A stretch of DNA of 64,000 nt from Kaistia adipata DSM 17808 (GCF_000423225.1 NZ_AUHO01000006.1:62001-126000), one strand, 5' to 3'; shown: positions 1 through 9,786, counted from the first letter of the stretch. Numbers and translations are program-made. Notes: generated by a model from the sequence alone, not told the origin.

Positions 1-1400
1 CGCGCCTGCGCGTGCCGGTCTATGCCTCGGCGTTCACGGCCGGCCTGCTCCAGGCCAAGCGCGCGGCCCAGCCCGGCGCGCCCGAGATCCCGATCACCAT
101 CGTCTCGCCCGGCGAGCGCGTGACGATCGGCGATTTCGACGTCGAGTTCATCGCCGTGGCGCATTCGATCCTCGAGCCGATGGCGCTGGCGATCCGCACG
201 CCGCTCGGCACCGTGGTGCACACGGGCGACTGGAAGATCGATCCGGAGCCGGTCATCGGCGCAGTGACGGACGGCGCGCGTCTGGCGGCGATCGGCGACG
301 AGGGGGTGCTGGCGCTCGTCTGCGATTCGACCAATGCCATGCGCGACGGCCGCAGCCCGAGCGAGACGGAAGTCGGCGCTTCGCTGACGGAGATCGTCAA
401 GGAGGCGACCGGCCGCGTCGCGTTCACGACCTTCGCGTCGAATGTCGGGCGCATCAAGTCGATCGCCCTCGCGGCGCAGGCCGCCGACCGGCAGGTGGTC
501 ATCGTCGGGCGGGCCCTTCGCCGTGCCATCGATGTGGCGACCGAGCTCGGCTACATGGAAGGCCTGCCGCCGTTCCTCGACGAGGAATCCTACGGCTATC
601 TGCCGCGCTCCAAGGTGGTCGCGATCCTGACGGGCAGCCAGGGTGAGCCGCGCGCGGCGCTGGCGCGCGTCGCCGAGGACGAGCACAAGTTCGTCGGCCT
701 TTCGCCGGGCGATACCGTCGTCTTCTCGGCGCGCCCGATTCCGGGCAACGAGAAGGCGATCGGCAACATCATCAACCAGCTCTGCGACCAGGGCATCGTC
801 GTCATCACCGACCGCGACCGGCTGGTGCATGTCTCCGGCCATCCGCGCCGGGACGAGCTGGCCGAAATGTATGGCTGGGTGCGGCCCGAGATCGCGATTC
901 CCGTGCATGGCGAGGCGATGCATCTGTGGGCCCACGCCGCCTTCGCGCGCGACATGGGCGTCAAGCAGGTCGTGTTGACCGAGAATGGCAGCATCGTGCG
1001 TCTCGCGCCGGGACCGGCGGAAGAGATCGACGATGTCCCGTTCGGCCAGCTCTACAAGGACGGCATCATCATCGCCGACGCGGAGAATGTCGGCGTGCCG
1101 GAGCGGCGCAAGCTCGCCTTTTCGGGCCATGTCGCCGTCTCGGTCGTCCTCGACGCCAAAGGCGGCGTCATGGTCGATCCCGAAATCGCGCTCACCGGCC
1201 TGCCGTTGCAGGGCGTTGCCGGCCATCCCTTCGAGGAGACGGTCATGACGGCCGTCCTCGGCACGCTGGAGAGCATTCCGCGGGCGCGCCGCCGCGACGC
1301 CGACCTGGTGCGGGAGGCGATCCGCCGCTCGGTCCGGGCGGCCGTTCGGCAGGCTTGGGGCAAAAAGCCACTTTGCACTGTGTTCGTCGCGATCGTATGA
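1..1400 (+). CDS. rnj: Ribonuclease J, 5' end outside the window
   Basis: RNase J is a metallo-beta-lactamase/beta-CASP ribonuclease (endonuclease and 5'-3' exonuclease) acting in mRNA turnover and rRNA maturation. The reading frame is open from base 3 with no credible start, so the gene begins upstream. About 465 codons are visible against a family length near 555, so roughly 90 N-terminal residues, including the HxHxDH zinc motif, are missing. Visible hallmarks are DSTNA (near base 330), TTFASNVGRI, the glycine-rich SQGEPRAAL segment and PVHGE near base 905. The stop is at 1398-1400 and mce follows after 40 bp. rnj-mce-DUF1467-proS is a common rhizobial order. Identification is firm; completeness cannot be judged. 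Confidence 0.93.
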   Translation, partial: RLRVPVYASAFTAGLLQAKRAAQPGAPEIPITIVSPGERVTIGDFDVEFIAVAHSILEPMALAIRTPLGTVVHTGDWKIDPEPVIGAVTDGARLAAIGDEGVLALVCDSTNAMRDGRSPSETEVGASLTEIVKEATGRVAFTTFASNVGRIKSIALAAQAADRQVVIVGRALRRAIDVATELGYMEGLPPFLDEESYGYLPRSKVVAILTGSQGEPRAALARVAEDEHKFVGLSPGDTVVFSARPIPGNEKAIGNIINQLCDQGIVVITDRDRLVHVSGHPRRDELAEMYGWVRPEIAIPVHGEAMHLWAHAAFARDMGVKQVVLTENGSIVRLAPGPAEEIDDVPFGQLYKDGIIIADAENVGVPERRKLAFSGHVAVSVVLDAKGGVMVDPEIALTGLPLQGVAGHPFEETVMTAVLGTLESIPRARRRDADLVREAIRRSVRAAVRQAWGKKPLCTVFVAIV

Positions 1401-1440
1401 CGCCCTTGCGGAGAGATTTTCCGCAAGGGAGCCATTGCGC

Positions 1441-1845
1441 ATGATTGGACGACTGAACCATGTGGCCATCGCGGTGCGCGATCTCGACGCCGCGGCCCGG
1501 GTCTATCGCGAGACGCTCGGCGCGAGCGTCTCGGCGCCGCTCAGCCTGCCCGACCATGGCGTGGTGACGGTGTTCGTCGAACTCCCGAACACCAAGATCG
1601 AGCTGCTGGCGCCGCTCGGCTCGGATTCGCCGATCGCCCGCTTCCTGGAGCGCAATCCGGACGGCGGCATTCATCATCTGTGCTATGAGGTCGAGGACAT
1701 CATCGCCGCGCGCGACCGGCTGAAGGCCGAGGGCGCCCGTGTGCTCGGTGACGGTGAGCCGAAGACCGGCGCCCATGGCAAACCCGTGCTGTTCCTGCAT
1801 CCGAAGGATTTCTGCGGCACGCTGGTCGAACTCGAGGAGGCCTGA
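1441..1845 (+). CDS. mce: Methylmalonyl-CoA epimerase (VOC fold)
   Basis: The enzyme interconverts (R)- and (S)-methylmalonyl-CoA, linking propionyl-CoA carboxylation to the mutase reaction and succinyl-CoA. The 134-residue protein is the normal family size and has the paired beta-alpha-beta-beta-beta modules of the vicinal oxygen chelate fold. Likely metal ligands are His7 (LNHVAIAV), the GGIHH histidines near 78-79 and Glu130 (TLVELEE). ATG at 1441 was chosen because AAGGGA lies 10 nt upstream; an in-frame TTG at 1435 would sit too close to it. It is co-directional with rnj and DUF1467. The ethylmalonyl-CoA epimerase role known in some alphaproteobacteria cannot be excluded. Confidence 0.92.
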   Translation: MIGRLNHVAIAVRDLDAAARVYRETLGASVSAPLSLPDHGVVTVFVELPNTKIELLAPLGSDSPIARFLERNPDGGIHHLCYEVEDIIAARDRLKAEGARVLGDGEPKTGAHGKPVLFLHPKDFCGTLVELEEA

Positions 1846-1851
1846 AACACC

Positions 1852-2112
1852 ATGCCGATCTACAGCATGCTGGCGGTCTATTTCATCATCTGGTGGCTGG
1901 TCCTGTTCGTCGTCCTGCCGTTCGGCGTCCGCACCCACGCGGAAGAGGGCAATGTCGTCCTCGGCACCACGGCGAGCGCGCCGGCCAATCTCAACCTGGT
2001 CCGCAAGATGATCATCACCTCGATCATCAGCGCCGTGATCGTCTACGGGATCTGGTACGGCTATGTGAAGATGGGCTGGACCGCCGAGGCGCTGGCGCGC
2101 TTCGCGCTCTGA
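1852..2112 (+). CDS. DUF1467 family small membrane protein
   Basis: This 86-residue protein has two hydrophobic segments, residues about 4-22 (YFIIWWLVLFVVLPFG) and about 50-70 (IITSIISAVIVYGIWYG), joined by a short polar loop, so it is probably an inner-membrane hairpin with both ends on the same side. It matches the DUF1467 pattern, which is regularly found next to mce and proS in rhizobia. No function is established. It starts 6 bp after the mce stop, so the two are probably co-transcribed, and a strong terminator follows at 2168. Family assignment rests on sequence pattern and context. Confidence 0.8.
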   Translation: MPIYSMLAVYFIIWWLVLFVVLPFGVRTHAEEGNVVLGTTASAPANLNLVRKMIITSIISAVIVYGIWYGYVKMGWTAEALARFAL

Positions 2113-2167
2113 CCGCATGAGCTGCCGGGTGAGGGTGGATCGCGTCCCCCCGGCTCGCCGGCGATAA

Positions 2168-2202
2168 AAAAAGGCAGGAAACCTTGCGGTTCCTGCCTTT
2201 TT
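2168..2202 (+). terminator. Rho-independent terminator after the rnj-mce-DUF1467 unit
   Basis: A perfect 13-bp stem (2168-2180 with 2190-2202) has a 9-nt loop. The GC-containing stem is preceded by an A-run and followed by a T-run, so it could work in both directions. It lies 55 bp after the DUF1467 stop. Confidence 0.88.
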
Positions 2203-2663
2203 CAGTTCGCGTTCCACCCCTCAAGCCGAGCTTTTCGCTCAATTGGCTTTGATCGAGCTCATTTTTTTGAACTCGGCGGCAGCAGCTCTTCAGCGCGCCA
2301 AAGGGGACTTCCTCCCAAGACTTAGACCGCGTTGCCTTTGTTTGGAGCCCCGCTTTTGCTGCGAGGTCCTTTGTTATGACCCGACGTTATCCAAAGCCCA
2401 TCGGCTTGTCATCAAATTGTGCATGGGCAGCACATTTTTTTTGCGACAGCACGACTGACCTTAGTAACTTGGTCCGTGATTTGCCGCGTTGCCGCATCGA
2501 TTGATGCGTCGGAAGCGGGGGCTTCGTCCATGTCGGGATTTGCCCAAGACTTGATCAGGACGTCTCGGAAGGGCGCGACAATGCCGCCGCCGCCGGGGAC
2601 TTGTGTTTTCACCTGTCTATGGCTTGATGTCGGCCCACCCGACTCGCCTGGAGCCTTTTTCTG
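2203..2663. other. 461-bp gap before proS
   Basis: No convincing gene, tRNA or repeat is seen. The stretch 2230-2470 is less GC-rich than its surroundings and holds a small imperfect hairpin (2254-2261 with 2268-2275, T-rich loop). The proS promoter and leader presumably lie here, but no clear -35/-10 pair stands out. Confidence 0.5.
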
Positions 2664-3986
2664 ATGCGCCTTTCCCGCTCGTTCCTGCCGATCCTCCGCG
2701 AGACGCCGAAGGAAGCCGAAATCATTTCGCACCGGCTGATGCTGCGCGCCGGCCTCATCCGCCAGCAGAGCGCGGGCATCTATTCCTGGCTTCCTCTGGG
2801 GCAGCGGGTGCTGGCCAACATCCAGCGCATCGTCCGCGAGGAGCAGAACCGCGCCGGCGCCATCGAGATCCTGATGCCGACCCTGCAGTCGGCCGATCTC
2901 TGGCGCGAGAGCGGTCGCTACGACGACTACGGCAAGGAAATGCTGCGCATCGAGGACCGCCACGAGCGCGCCATGCTCTACGGCCCGACGAACGAGGAGA
3001 TGGTCACCGACATCTTCCGCAGCTATGTGCGCTCCTACAAGGAGCTGCCGCTGAACCTCTACCACATCCAGTGGAAGTTCCGCGACGAGGTGCGCCCGCG
3101 CTTCGGCGTGATGCGCGGCCGCGAGTTCCTGATGAAGGATGCCTATTCCTTCGACCTCGACGAGGCCGCGGCGCGCCGCGCCTACAACCGCATGTTCGTC
3201 GCCTATCTGCGCACCTTCGACCGGCTCGGCGTCAAGGCGATCCCGATGCGCGCCGATTCCGGCCCGATCGGCGGCGATGCCACGCATGAGTTCATCGTCC
3301 TCGCCTCGACGGGCGAGAGCGCCGTCTTCCTCGACAAGGCCGCGCTCGACACTGCGATCCCCGGTGCCGACACGGATTTCGAGGGCGATCTCACGCCGAT
3401 CGTGGCGGCCTGGACCGAGAAGTACGCCGCAACCGAGGAAATGCACGACAAGGCCGTTTTCGAGGCTCTGCCGGAAGAGAACCGCCTCGAGGCGCGCGGC
3501 ATCGAGGTTGGCCAGGTCTTCTATTTCGGCACCAAGTATTCGGAGCCGATGGGCGCGACCGTCACCGGTCCGGACGGCGTCGAGCATCCGGTGCACATGG
3601 GCTCCTACGGCATCGGCGTGTCGCGTCTCGTGGCGGCGATCATCGAGGCCAGCCATGACGAGGCCGGCATCATCTGGCCCGAGGGCGTGGCCCCCTACAA
3701 GGTCGGCCTGATCAACCTGAAGGCCGGCGACGCGGCGACCGATCTCGCCTGCGAGGGGCTGTACGAGCGCCTTACGAATGCCGGAATCGAAGTCCTCTAC
3801 GATGACGTCGAGGGCCGGGCAGGGGCGAAGTTTGCGACGATGGACCTGATCGGTCTGCCCTGGCAGCTGATCGTCGGTCCGAAGGGACTTGAGCGTGGCG
3901 AAGTCGAAATCAAGCGGCGCGCGACGGGCGAACGCGAATCCGTTAGCCTCGATGCGGCAGTGGCTAAACTACTGGGCAGCTCTTAA
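2664..3986 (+). CDS. proS: Prolyl-tRNA synthetase, short alphaproteobacterial type
   Basis: It charges tRNA-Pro with proline in the cytoplasm. At 440 residues it is the short ProS class: class II motif 2 ([17 protein letters not shown], near bases 3080-3130) and motif 3 ([13 protein letters not shown], near 3600-3640) are too close to hold the roughly 180-residue editing insert of the E. coli enzyme. The C-terminal anticodon-binding domain follows from about base 3690. Alphaproteobacteria with this form usually clear Ala-tRNA-Pro with a separate ProXp-ala protein; none is in this window. ATG 2664 has GGAG 10 nt upstream. lolC starts 28 bp after the stop, so the genes are likely co-transcribed. 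Confidence 0.96.
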   Translation: MRLSRSFLPILRETPKEAEIISHRLMLRAGLIRQQSAGIYSWLPLGQRVLANIQRIVREEQNRAGAIEILMPTLQSADLWRESGRYDDYGKEMLRIEDRHERAMLYGPTNEEMVTDIFRSYVRSYKELPLNLYHIQWKFRDEVRPRFGVMRGREFLMKDAYSFDLDEAAARRAYNRMFVAYLRTFDRLGVKAIPMRADSGPIGGDATHEFIVLASTGESAVFLDKAALDTAIPGADTDFEGDLTPIVAAWTEKYAATEEMHDKAVFEALPEENRLEARGIEVGQVFYFGTKYSEPMGATVTGPDGVEHPVHMGSYGIGVSRLVAAIIEASHDEAGIIWPEGVAPYKVGLINLKAGDAATDLACEGLYERLTNAGIEVLYDDVEGRAGAKFATMDLIGLPWQLIVGPKGLERGEVEIKRRATGERESVSLDAAVAKLLGSS

Positions 3987-4014
3987 CCCGCGGCGCGCCG
4001 CGATCGGGACAGGT

Positions 4015-5283
4015 ATGGCTGAGCCGACCGGCACGAGACCTTTTGCGACTTTCGAGTGGATGCTGGCGGGGCGCTATCTGCGCGCCCGCCGGCGCGAGAC
4101 CTTCATCTCGATCATCGCGATCTTCTCCTTCATCGGCATCATGCTGGGCGTGGCGACGCTCATCATCGTCATGGCGGTGATGAACGGCTTCCGCGGCGAG
4201 CTGATCGACAAGATCCTCGGCATCAACGGCCATGTCGTCGTGCAGCCGATCGAGACGCCGTTCACCGACTTCGCCGACGTCGCCACGCGGCTCGCCATGG
4301 TCAAGGGCGTGACGGCGGCGATCCCGCTCGTCGAGGGCCAGGTGCTCGCGTCGGGGGCCAACAACTCGACCGGCGCGCTCGTTCGCGGTGTCCGCGCCGA
4401 GGACCTGCCCAACCTGCCGAGCATCTCGAATAATGTCCGCCACGGCACGCTGGAGAATTTCGACGAGGCCGAGGGCGTCGCGATCGGAACGCGGCTTGCG
4501 ACCAACATGGGCGTGTCGATCGGCGACAAGCTGACGCTCGTCTCGCCGCGCGGCAACGTCACGCCAATGGGCATGACCCCGCGCATCAAGGCCTATCCGG
4601 TCGTGGCGATCTTCGAGATCGGCATGTCGGAATATGACTCGTCCTTCGTCTTCATGCCGTTCGCCGAGGCGCAGGCCTATTTCAACCAGGACGACAAGGC
4701 CTCGGCCATTGAGGTCTACCTGGCCGATGCCGACCAGACGGGGGCGCTGCGGGAGCCGATCGAGACGGCGGCCGGGCGGCCGGTGCTGCTCACCGATTGG
4801 CGCCAGCGCAACATGACCTTCTTCTCGGCGCTCGAAGTCGAGCGCAACATGATGTTCATGATCCTGACGCTGATCGTTCTGGTCGCGGCGCTGAACATCA
4901 TCTCGGGCCTCACCATGCTGGTGAAGGACAAGAGCCACGACATCGCCATCCTGCGCACCATGGGGGCGACGCGTGGCGCGATCCTGCGCGTGTTCTTCAT
5001 CACCGGCGCTGCCATCGGCACGGTCGGCACAATCGTCGGCGTGCTGCTCGGTACCATCGTCTGCCTGAACATCGAATCGATCCGTCAGTTCGTGTCCTGG
5101 CTGACGCGGACCGAGGTGTTTTCGCCCGAGCTCTATTTCCTGTCGCGTCTGCCGGCCGACATGAACCCGGGCGAGACGATCTCGATCGTCATCATGGCGC
5201 TCGTGCTCAGCTATCTCGCGACGATCTATCCGGCGTGGCGGGCGGCCAAGCTCGATCCGGTCGAGGCCCTGCGATACGAATGA
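4015..5283 (+). CDS. lolC: Lipoprotein-releasing ABC transporter permease (LolC/LolE family)
   Basis: This is the inner-membrane subunit that extracts mature lipoproteins and hands them to LolA. The 422-residue protein has the family layout: one N-terminal transmembrane segment (around residues 25-50, [20 protein letters not shown]), a large periplasmic domain of about 220 residues, then three C-terminal segments in the FtsX-like core ending in a [11 protein letters not shown] motif. ATG 4015 was preferred over longer in-frame starts inside proS because GGGACAGG precedes it and the protein then begins at the usual distance from the first membrane helix. Its stop overlaps the lolD start. Only one permease gene is present, so the complex is probably a homodimer, as in other alphaproteobacteria. 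Confidence 0.93.
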   Translation: MAEPTGTRPFATFEWMLAGRYLRARRRETFISIIAIFSFIGIMLGVATLIIVMAVMNGFRGELIDKILGINGHVVVQPIETPFTDFADVATRLAMVKGVTAAIPLVEGQVLASGANNSTGALVRGVRAEDLPNLPSISNNVRHGTLENFDEAEGVAIGTRLATNMGVSIGDKLTLVSPRGNVTPMGMTPRIKAYPVVAIFEIGMSEYDSSFVFMPFAEAQAYFNQDDKASAIEVYLADADQTGALREPIETAAGRPVLLTDWRQRNMTFFSALEVERNMMFMILTLIVLVAALNIISGLTMLVKDKSHDIAILRTMGATRGAILRVFFITGAAIGTVGTIVGVLLGTIVCLNIESIRQFVSWLTRTEVFSPELYFLSRLPADMNPGETISIVIMALVLSYLATIYPAWRAAKLDPVEALRYE

Positions 5284-6008
5284 GCGAAACCTTGACTCAG
5301 GAGCGTCCGCGTCATCCCGTCCAGCAGAGCGTCGCGCCCGCGCTGCGCCTGCTCGCCGTCGAGCGTCACTACAAGGAGGGCTCTGGGCGGCTCAGCATCC
5401 TGACCGGCGCCAATCTTGCCGTCTATCCGGGCGAGACGGTCGCGCTCGTCGCGCCGTCCGGCGCCGGCAAGTCGACCGTGCTGCATCTGGCCGGCCTGCT
5501 CGAGGCGCCCGACGGGGGCGAGGTCGAGATCGGCGGTCAGTTGACCGGCAAGCTCGGCGACGCCGAGCGGACGGCGATCCGGCGGCTGCAGATCGGCTTC
5601 GTCTACCAGTTCCATCACCTGCTGCCCGAGTTCTCGGCGCTCGAGAACGTCATGATGCCGCAATTGATCCGCGGCCTGAACCGCAAGGAAGCGGCGCGCC
5701 GGGCGGAAGAGCTGCTCGCCTACATGAAGCTCGAACCGCGCAAGGCACACCGGCCGTCCGAGCTGTCGGGCGGCGAGCAGCAGCGCGTGGCGATCGCCCG
5801 CGCCGTCGCCAATGCGCCGCGCCTCCTGCTCGCAGACGAGCCGACCGGCAATCTCGATCCGAAGACGTCGCACTACGTCTTCGACGCGCTCGACGCACTG
5901 GTGAGGGCATCTGGCTTGGCCGCCCTGATCGTCACGCACAACATGGAACTGGCCGAGCGCATGGACCGCCGCATCACACTCGATGCTGGCAAGATCGTCG
6001 AATTCTAG
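5280..6008 (+). CDS. lolD: Lipoprotein-releasing ABC transporter ATPase
   Basis: This is the ATPase that drives lipoprotein release. The 242-residue protein has Walker A (APSGAGKST), the Q-loop ([12 protein letters not shown]), the signature [14 protein letters not shown], Walker B ([12 protein letters not shown]) and an H-loop histidine (IVTHNME). The ATG overlaps the lolC stop in an ATGA arrangement, which implies translational coupling. The N-terminus is about 20 residues longer than E. coli LolD. In many rhizobia dnaE follows directly; here about 10.4 kb of other genes intervene. Confidence 0.95.
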   Translation: MSETLTQERPRHPVQQSVAPALRLLAVERHYKEGSGRLSILTGANLAVYPGETVALVAPSGAGKSTVLHLAGLLEAPDGGEVEIGGQLTGKLGDAERTAIRRLQIGFVYQFHHLLPEFSALENVMMPQLIRGLNRKEAARRAEELLAYMKLEPRKAHRPSELSGGEQQRVAIARAVANAPRLLLADEPTGNLDPKTSHYVFDALDALVRASGLAALIVTHNMELAERMDRRITLDAGKIVEF

Positions 6009-6012
6009 CGGC

Positions 6013-6029
6013 CGGGCTTTTCATGCCCG
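6013..6029 (+). terminator. Short hairpin after lolD
   Basis: CGGGC (6013-6017) pairs with GCCCG (6025-6029) around a T-rich 7-nt loop directly after the lolD stop. There is no following T-run, so termination is only a possibility. A second inverted repeat, CGTTC-N4-GAACG, lies at 6037-6050. Confidence 0.3.
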
Positions 6030-6175
6030 AAAACGGCGTTCCCTAGAACGACCATCCGGTGAAACGCCGGAAATGAGGCGGTCGTTTCTCGAAGACCCCC
6101 GTCTGCCTTGCTAGCTTTGCTCATCCCTAGGAAACGGCGCGCCCATCGGCGGCCCATTCTGAGCAAGGAAGCACG

Positions 6176-7180
6176 ATGCGACGCCTTCCCTTCGTCACGG
6201 CCGCGGTTTTGTTCGCGCTGGCCGCCGGCCCCGCCCATGCCGAGGCTCCCGGTTCGATCCTCAATGCCTCCTATGACGTGGCACGCGAGCTCTTCGTCGC
6301 CGTCAACGAGGCCTATGGCGCCAAGTACAACAAGGAAACCGGCAAGACGCTGGAGATCAAGCAGTCGCATGCCGGTTCGTCGAAGCAGGCGCGCTCGATC
6401 CTCGAGGGCCTCGAGGCCGACGTCGTGACGTTCAACCAGGCGACCGACATCCAGGTCCTCGCCGACAAGGGCTTCGTCGCGGCCGACTGGACGGCGAAGT
6501 TCCCCGACAACGCGTCGCCGTTCTACTCGCTGCCGGTCTTCCTCGTGCGCGCCGGCAACCCGAAGGGCATCAAGGACTGGAACGACCTCGTCCGCGACGA
6601 CGTCAAGCTGGTGTTCCCGAACCCGAAGACCTCGGGCAATGCGCGCTACACCTATCTGGCCGCCACCGCCTATGCCAAGGAGGCCTTTGGCGGCGACGAG
6701 GCCAAGGCCAATGATTTTGTGAAGAAGTTCCTGTCGAACGTCGCCGTGTTCGATACCGGCGGCCGCGCCGCCACCACCACCTTCGTCGAGCGCGAGCTCG
6801 GCGACGTGCTGATCACCTTCGAGACCGAGACGCTCGGCATCCGCAAGGAATTCGGCGCCGACAAGTTCGACATCGTCGTGCCGTCGGTCAGCCTGCTCGC
6901 CGATTTCCCGGTCGCGGTCGTCGACAAGGTCGCCGACAAGCGCGGCTCGAAGGAGATCGCCACCGACTACCTGAACTTCCTCTATTCGCCCGAGGGGCAG
7001 ACGATCCTCGCCGAATTCGGCAACCGCGTCCGCGACAAGGCGGTGGCGGAGAAGTTCGCCGCTTCGTTCCAGCCGGTTCGTCTCGTGACCGTCGAGGAGG
7101 AGTTCGGCGGCTGGCCGGCCGTGAACAAGAAGTACTTCGGTTCCGACGGTCTTCTCGATCAGCAGCTCGCAGGCCAGTGA
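6176..7180 (+). CDS. sbp: Sulfate/thiosulfate ABC transporter periplasmic binding protein
   Basis: This is the periplasmic sulfate (or thiosulfate) receptor of a SulT-type importer. The 334-residue precursor has a signal peptide (MRRLPFVTAAVLFALAAGPAHA, cleavage near residue 22). The mature part carries family segments such as ILNASYDVARELF, KQSHAGSSKQA and FPNPKTSGNARYTYLAA. ATG 6176 has AAGGAAG upstream. Its last codons overlap the GTG start of cysT, so the three transporter genes form one operon. Whether sulfate or thiosulfate is preferred cannot be read from the sequence. Confidence 0.93.
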   Translation: MRRLPFVTAAVLFALAAGPAHAEAPGSILNASYDVARELFVAVNEAYGAKYNKETGKTLEIKQSHAGSSKQARSILEGLEADVVTFNQATDIQVLADKGFVAADWTAKFPDNASPFYSLPVFLVRAGNPKGIKDWNDLVRDDVKLVFPNPKTSGNARYTYLAATAYAKEAFGGDEAKANDFVKKFLSNVAVFDTGGRAATTTFVERELGDVLITFETETLGIRKEFGADKFDIVVPSVSLLADFPVAVVDKVADKRGSKEIATDYLNFLYSPEGQTILAEFGNRVRDKAVAEKFAASFQPVRLVTVEEEFGGWPAVNKKYFGSDGLLDQQLAGQ

Positions 7181-8067
7181 GCGCCGCCGATCTCAGCGCG
7201 GCTACGGTCGAGGCCGTGCCGCGCGCCAAGCCGAATACGGGCATGAAGCGGAGCCGGGTCGTACCCGGCTTTCGCCTTTCGCTGGGTGTCACGCTGCTCT
7301 ACGCGGCGCTCATCATCTGCCTGCCGCTGGCGACGCTGATCCTGGTGGGCGCGCGGCTGGGGCCGGCCGAGTATTGGGCCGTGGTCAGCTCGCCACGCGC
7401 GATCGCCAGCTACAAGCTGACGCTCGGCGCTGCTGCGCTCGCGACGGTCTTCAACGCGGTCTATGGCTTCGGCCTGGCCTGGGTGCTGGTCCGCTATGAT
7501 TTTCCGGGGCGCCGTCTGCTCGACGCGATCGTCGACCTGCCGTTTGCCCTGCCGACCGCTGTCGCCGGCATCGCGCTGACGGCGATCTTCGCCAGCAATG
7601 GCTGGTTCGGCGCGCCGCTCTCGGTGCTCGGCATCAAGGTCGCCTACACGCCGATCGGCATCGCGCTCGCCATGGCCTTTACGAGCCTGCCCTTCGTCGT
7701 GCGCACCCTGCAGCCCGTGCTGGAGGAGCTCGACGGCGAGATCGAGGAGGCGGCGCGGACGCTCGGGGCCGGCAATGTCACGGTGTTCTTCCGCGTCGTG
7801 CTGCCGATCCTGGTTCCGGCCCTGCTCGCCGGCGTGTCGCTGGCCTTCGCCCGCAGCCTGGGCGAGTTCGGCGCCGTCATCTTCATCGCCGGCAACCAGC
7901 CCTACCAGACCGAGATCACTGCCTTGCTCGCCTTCATCCGCATCGAGGAATACGACTATCCGGCCGCCGCCGCGATCGCGACCGTGATGCTCGGCACCGC
8001 CTTCGTGCTGCTCGTCGTCACCAACGCCCTGCAGGCCTATGCCCGCCGGCACGAGCTGACGCCATGA
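7177..8067 (+). CDS. cysT: Sulfate ABC transporter permease CysT
   Basis: This is one of the two membrane subunits of the sulfate importer. From GTG 7177 the protein is 296 residues with about six transmembrane helices and the permease coupling (EAA) loop near residues 185-215 (EEAARTLGA...LPILVPALL). The GTG overlaps the sbp stop (GTGA). An in-frame ATG at 7243 would remove 22 residues and gives a start closer to the first helix, so the start is uncertain. It is followed by cysW with an ATGA overlap. Confidence 0.92.
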   Translation: MSAADLSAATVEAVPRAKPNTGMKRSRVVPGFRLSLGVTLLYAALIICLPLATLILVGARLGPAEYWAVVSSPRAIASYKLTLGAAALATVFNAVYGFGLAWVLVRYDFPGRRLLDAIVDLPFALPTAVAGIALTAIFASNGWFGAPLSVLGIKVAYTPIGIALAMAFTSLPFVVRTLQPVLEELDGEIEEAARTLGAGNVTVFFRVVLPILVPALLAGVSLAFARSLGEFGAVIFIAGNQPYQTEITALLAFIRIEEYDYPAAAAIATVMLGTAFVLLVVTNALQAYARRHELTP

Positions 8068-8912
8068 GCGCGGCGGGTCTTCCTCGCGGCGCGTCGTCCG
8101 GCTGGTCGCGCCATGTGCTGCTCGGCAGCGTGCTGTTGGTGACGGCGATCGTGATCGGCGCGCCGGTGCTTGCCGTCTTCGTGCAGGCGCTGTCGCAGGG
8201 GCTCGGCTACGCGCTCGCCTCGCTCGCCCATCCGGATACGCGGGCGGCGATCCTCCTGAGCGTGACCGTGGCGCTCGTCGTCGTGCCGATCAACACGCTG
8301 TTCGGAATCGCGGCCGCCTGGTCGATCGCCAAGTTCCGCTTTCCCGGCCGCAAGCTGCTGCTCGCGATCGTCGAGCTGCCGTTCTCGGTCTCGCCGATCG
8401 TCGCCGGTATCTCGTATCTGTTCGTCTATGGCGGGCAGGGGCTGTTCGGGCCGTTCCTGGAGGCGCACGACCTCAAGATCATGTTCGCCCTGCCGGGCAT
8501 CATCCTGGCGACCACCTTCGTGACCGCGCCCTTCGTCGCGCGCGAGCTGCTGCCGCTGATGCAGCTGCAGGGCAACAGCGACGAGGAGGTCGCGGCGACG
8601 CTGGGGGCGAACGGGTGGCAGACCTTCTTCCGCGTCACGCTGCCCAACATCCGCTGGGGCCTGCTTTACGGCGTGGTGCTGTGCAATGCACGCGTGCTGG
8701 GCGAGTTCGGTGCGGTCTCGATCGTCTCGGGGAATATCCGCGGCGAGACCAACACGCTGCCGCTGCATGTCGAGCTGCTCTACCACGACTACAACGCCGC
8801 CGGCGCGTTCGCCGCGGCGGCGGTGCTGACCGTCGTGGCCCTGGTGACGCTTCTGGTGAAGACGCTGCTGGAACGCGTCTCGGGGCAGGCCGGCGCGCGG
8901 CGCGGCCACTGA
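8064..8912 (+). CDS. cysW: Sulfate ABC transporter permease CysW
   Basis: This is the second permease subunit of the sulfate importer, 282 residues with about six transmembrane helices. The EAA-type loop (EEVAATLGANGWQTFFRVTLP) lies near residues 175-195. ATG 8064 overlaps the cysT stop. The cysA ATPase gene that normally completes the set is not downstream: the next gene is on the opposite strand and a hairpin closes the operon. The ATPase must therefore be encoded elsewhere, or the system borrows one. Confidence 0.93.
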   Translation: MSAAGLPRGASSGWSRHVLLGSVLLVTAIVIGAPVLAVFVQALSQGLGYALASLAHPDTRAAILLSVTVALVVVPINTLFGIAAAWSIAKFRFPGRKLLLAIVELPFSVSPIVAGISYLFVYGGQGLFGPFLEAHDLKIMFALPGIILATTFVTAPFVARELLPLMQLQGNSDEEVAATLGANGWQTFFRVTLPNIRWGLLYGVVLCNARVLGEFGAVSIVSGNIRGETNTLPLHVELLYHDYNAAGAFAAAAVLTVVALVTLLVKTLLERVSGQAGARRGH

Positions 8913-8932
8913 GCCTCAGCAGAGGCTGAGGC
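8913..8932. terminator. Hairpin between convergent cysW and fixK-like gene
   Basis: A perfect 8-bp stem (8913-8920 with 8925-8932) and 4-nt loop begin directly after the cysW stop and overlap the stop codon of the opposing regulator gene. There is no T-run on either side. It is probably a shared, bidirectional termination structure. Confidence 0.5.
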
Positions 8933-9614
8933 GGGCGAGTTCGCTGGGACGGCGCAGCAAGACGTGGCGGGACGTCTCGAGGCAGATCGTGCCGGCCGAT
9001 TCGAGCTGGGTCATGGTGCGGGACACCGTCTCGATCGTCAGGCCGAGATAGTCGGCGATGTCCTGCCGCGACATCGGCAGCTCGACCTCGGCGTCGCAGC
9101 CCTGCCGTTCGGCCATCTCCTGCAGGAAGGAACCGATCTTCTCGAGCGCCGTCTTGCGGCCGAGAAGCAGCGCGTGACGCTGGCTGGCGTCCAGGCCCTT
9201 TGCCGTCACTTCCCACAGGGTGCGGGCGATCGCCGGATCCTGGCCGGCGGCGGTGAAGGCGGCATTGCGATTGATCAGGCGCAGCGTGACGTCGGTGATC
9301 GCCTCGGCGGCATAGCCGTGGGTGGCGCGGGCCTCGAGGCCGAAATAGTCGCCCGCCATGGCGAAGGCGCCGATCTGCCGCCGGCCGTCGCTGAGCAGCT
9401 TGCAGCTGCGCACCGTTCCCTCGACGACCTGATAGATGTACTCGGCCGGATCTTCCTCGGCGACGATCTCGGTGCCGCGGGCATAGTGGAGCACGACGCC
9501 GGCGAGGCCGCTAACGTCCGGCGCCGCGAAGCGGTGCGCCGCGGGAATGACCTGCGCCGTGCGGCGCGGCGATTCCGGAACATAGTTGCGCGCGGTTGCC
9601 ACGGACATCTGCAT
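8916..9614 (-). CDS. fixK: Crp/Fnr family regulator, FixK type
   Basis: This is a transcription factor with an N-terminal cyclic-nucleotide-binding-like beta-barrel (residues about 30-140) and a C-terminal winged helix. The recognition helix ETVSRTMTQLE carries the E-xx-SR pattern that reads TTGA half-sites. The N-terminus lacks the cysteine cluster that binds the oxygen-sensing 4Fe-4S centre in Fnr, so this is FixK-like and would get its oxygen signal through FixLJ. It is divergent from fixL across 172 bp, the expected arrangement if FixJ controls it. ATG 9614 is used; ATG 9608 is also possible. Likely targets include microaerobic genes and perhaps nap, but no canonical TTGA-N6-TCAA box was found in front of napE. 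Confidence 0.85.
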   Translation of the reverse strand: MQMSVATARNYVPESPRRTAQVIPAAHRFAAPDVSGLAGVVLHYARGTEIVAEEDPAEYIYQVVEGTVRSCKLLSDGRRQIGAFAMAGDYFGLEARATHGYAAEAITDVTLRLINRNAAFTAAGQDPAIARTLWEVTAKGLDASQRHALLLGRKTALEKIGSFLQEMAERQGCDAEVELPMSRQDIADYLGLTIETVSRTMTQLESAGTICLETSRHVLLRRPSELARLSLC

Positions 9615-9786
9615 CTCGTCACCTTTGGATTCGATCGGTGTTGTCCATCGAGTAGGATGCGGCAGGTCGCGAAGAAATTCAGATGATGTACCTAAGGGGT
9701 TTCACTGAGGTGCGTCGGCCGGAGACGAGGGGTAATTGGGTGGTTTGCCGTGACACGATGATCGAGACCGGAGCCGAACGAGGACG

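Noticed and set aside
2243-2458. 71-codon open frame before proS
   Set aside because: No ribosome site, Cys-rich low-complexity translation and no family resemblance; it lies in an intergenic stretch.
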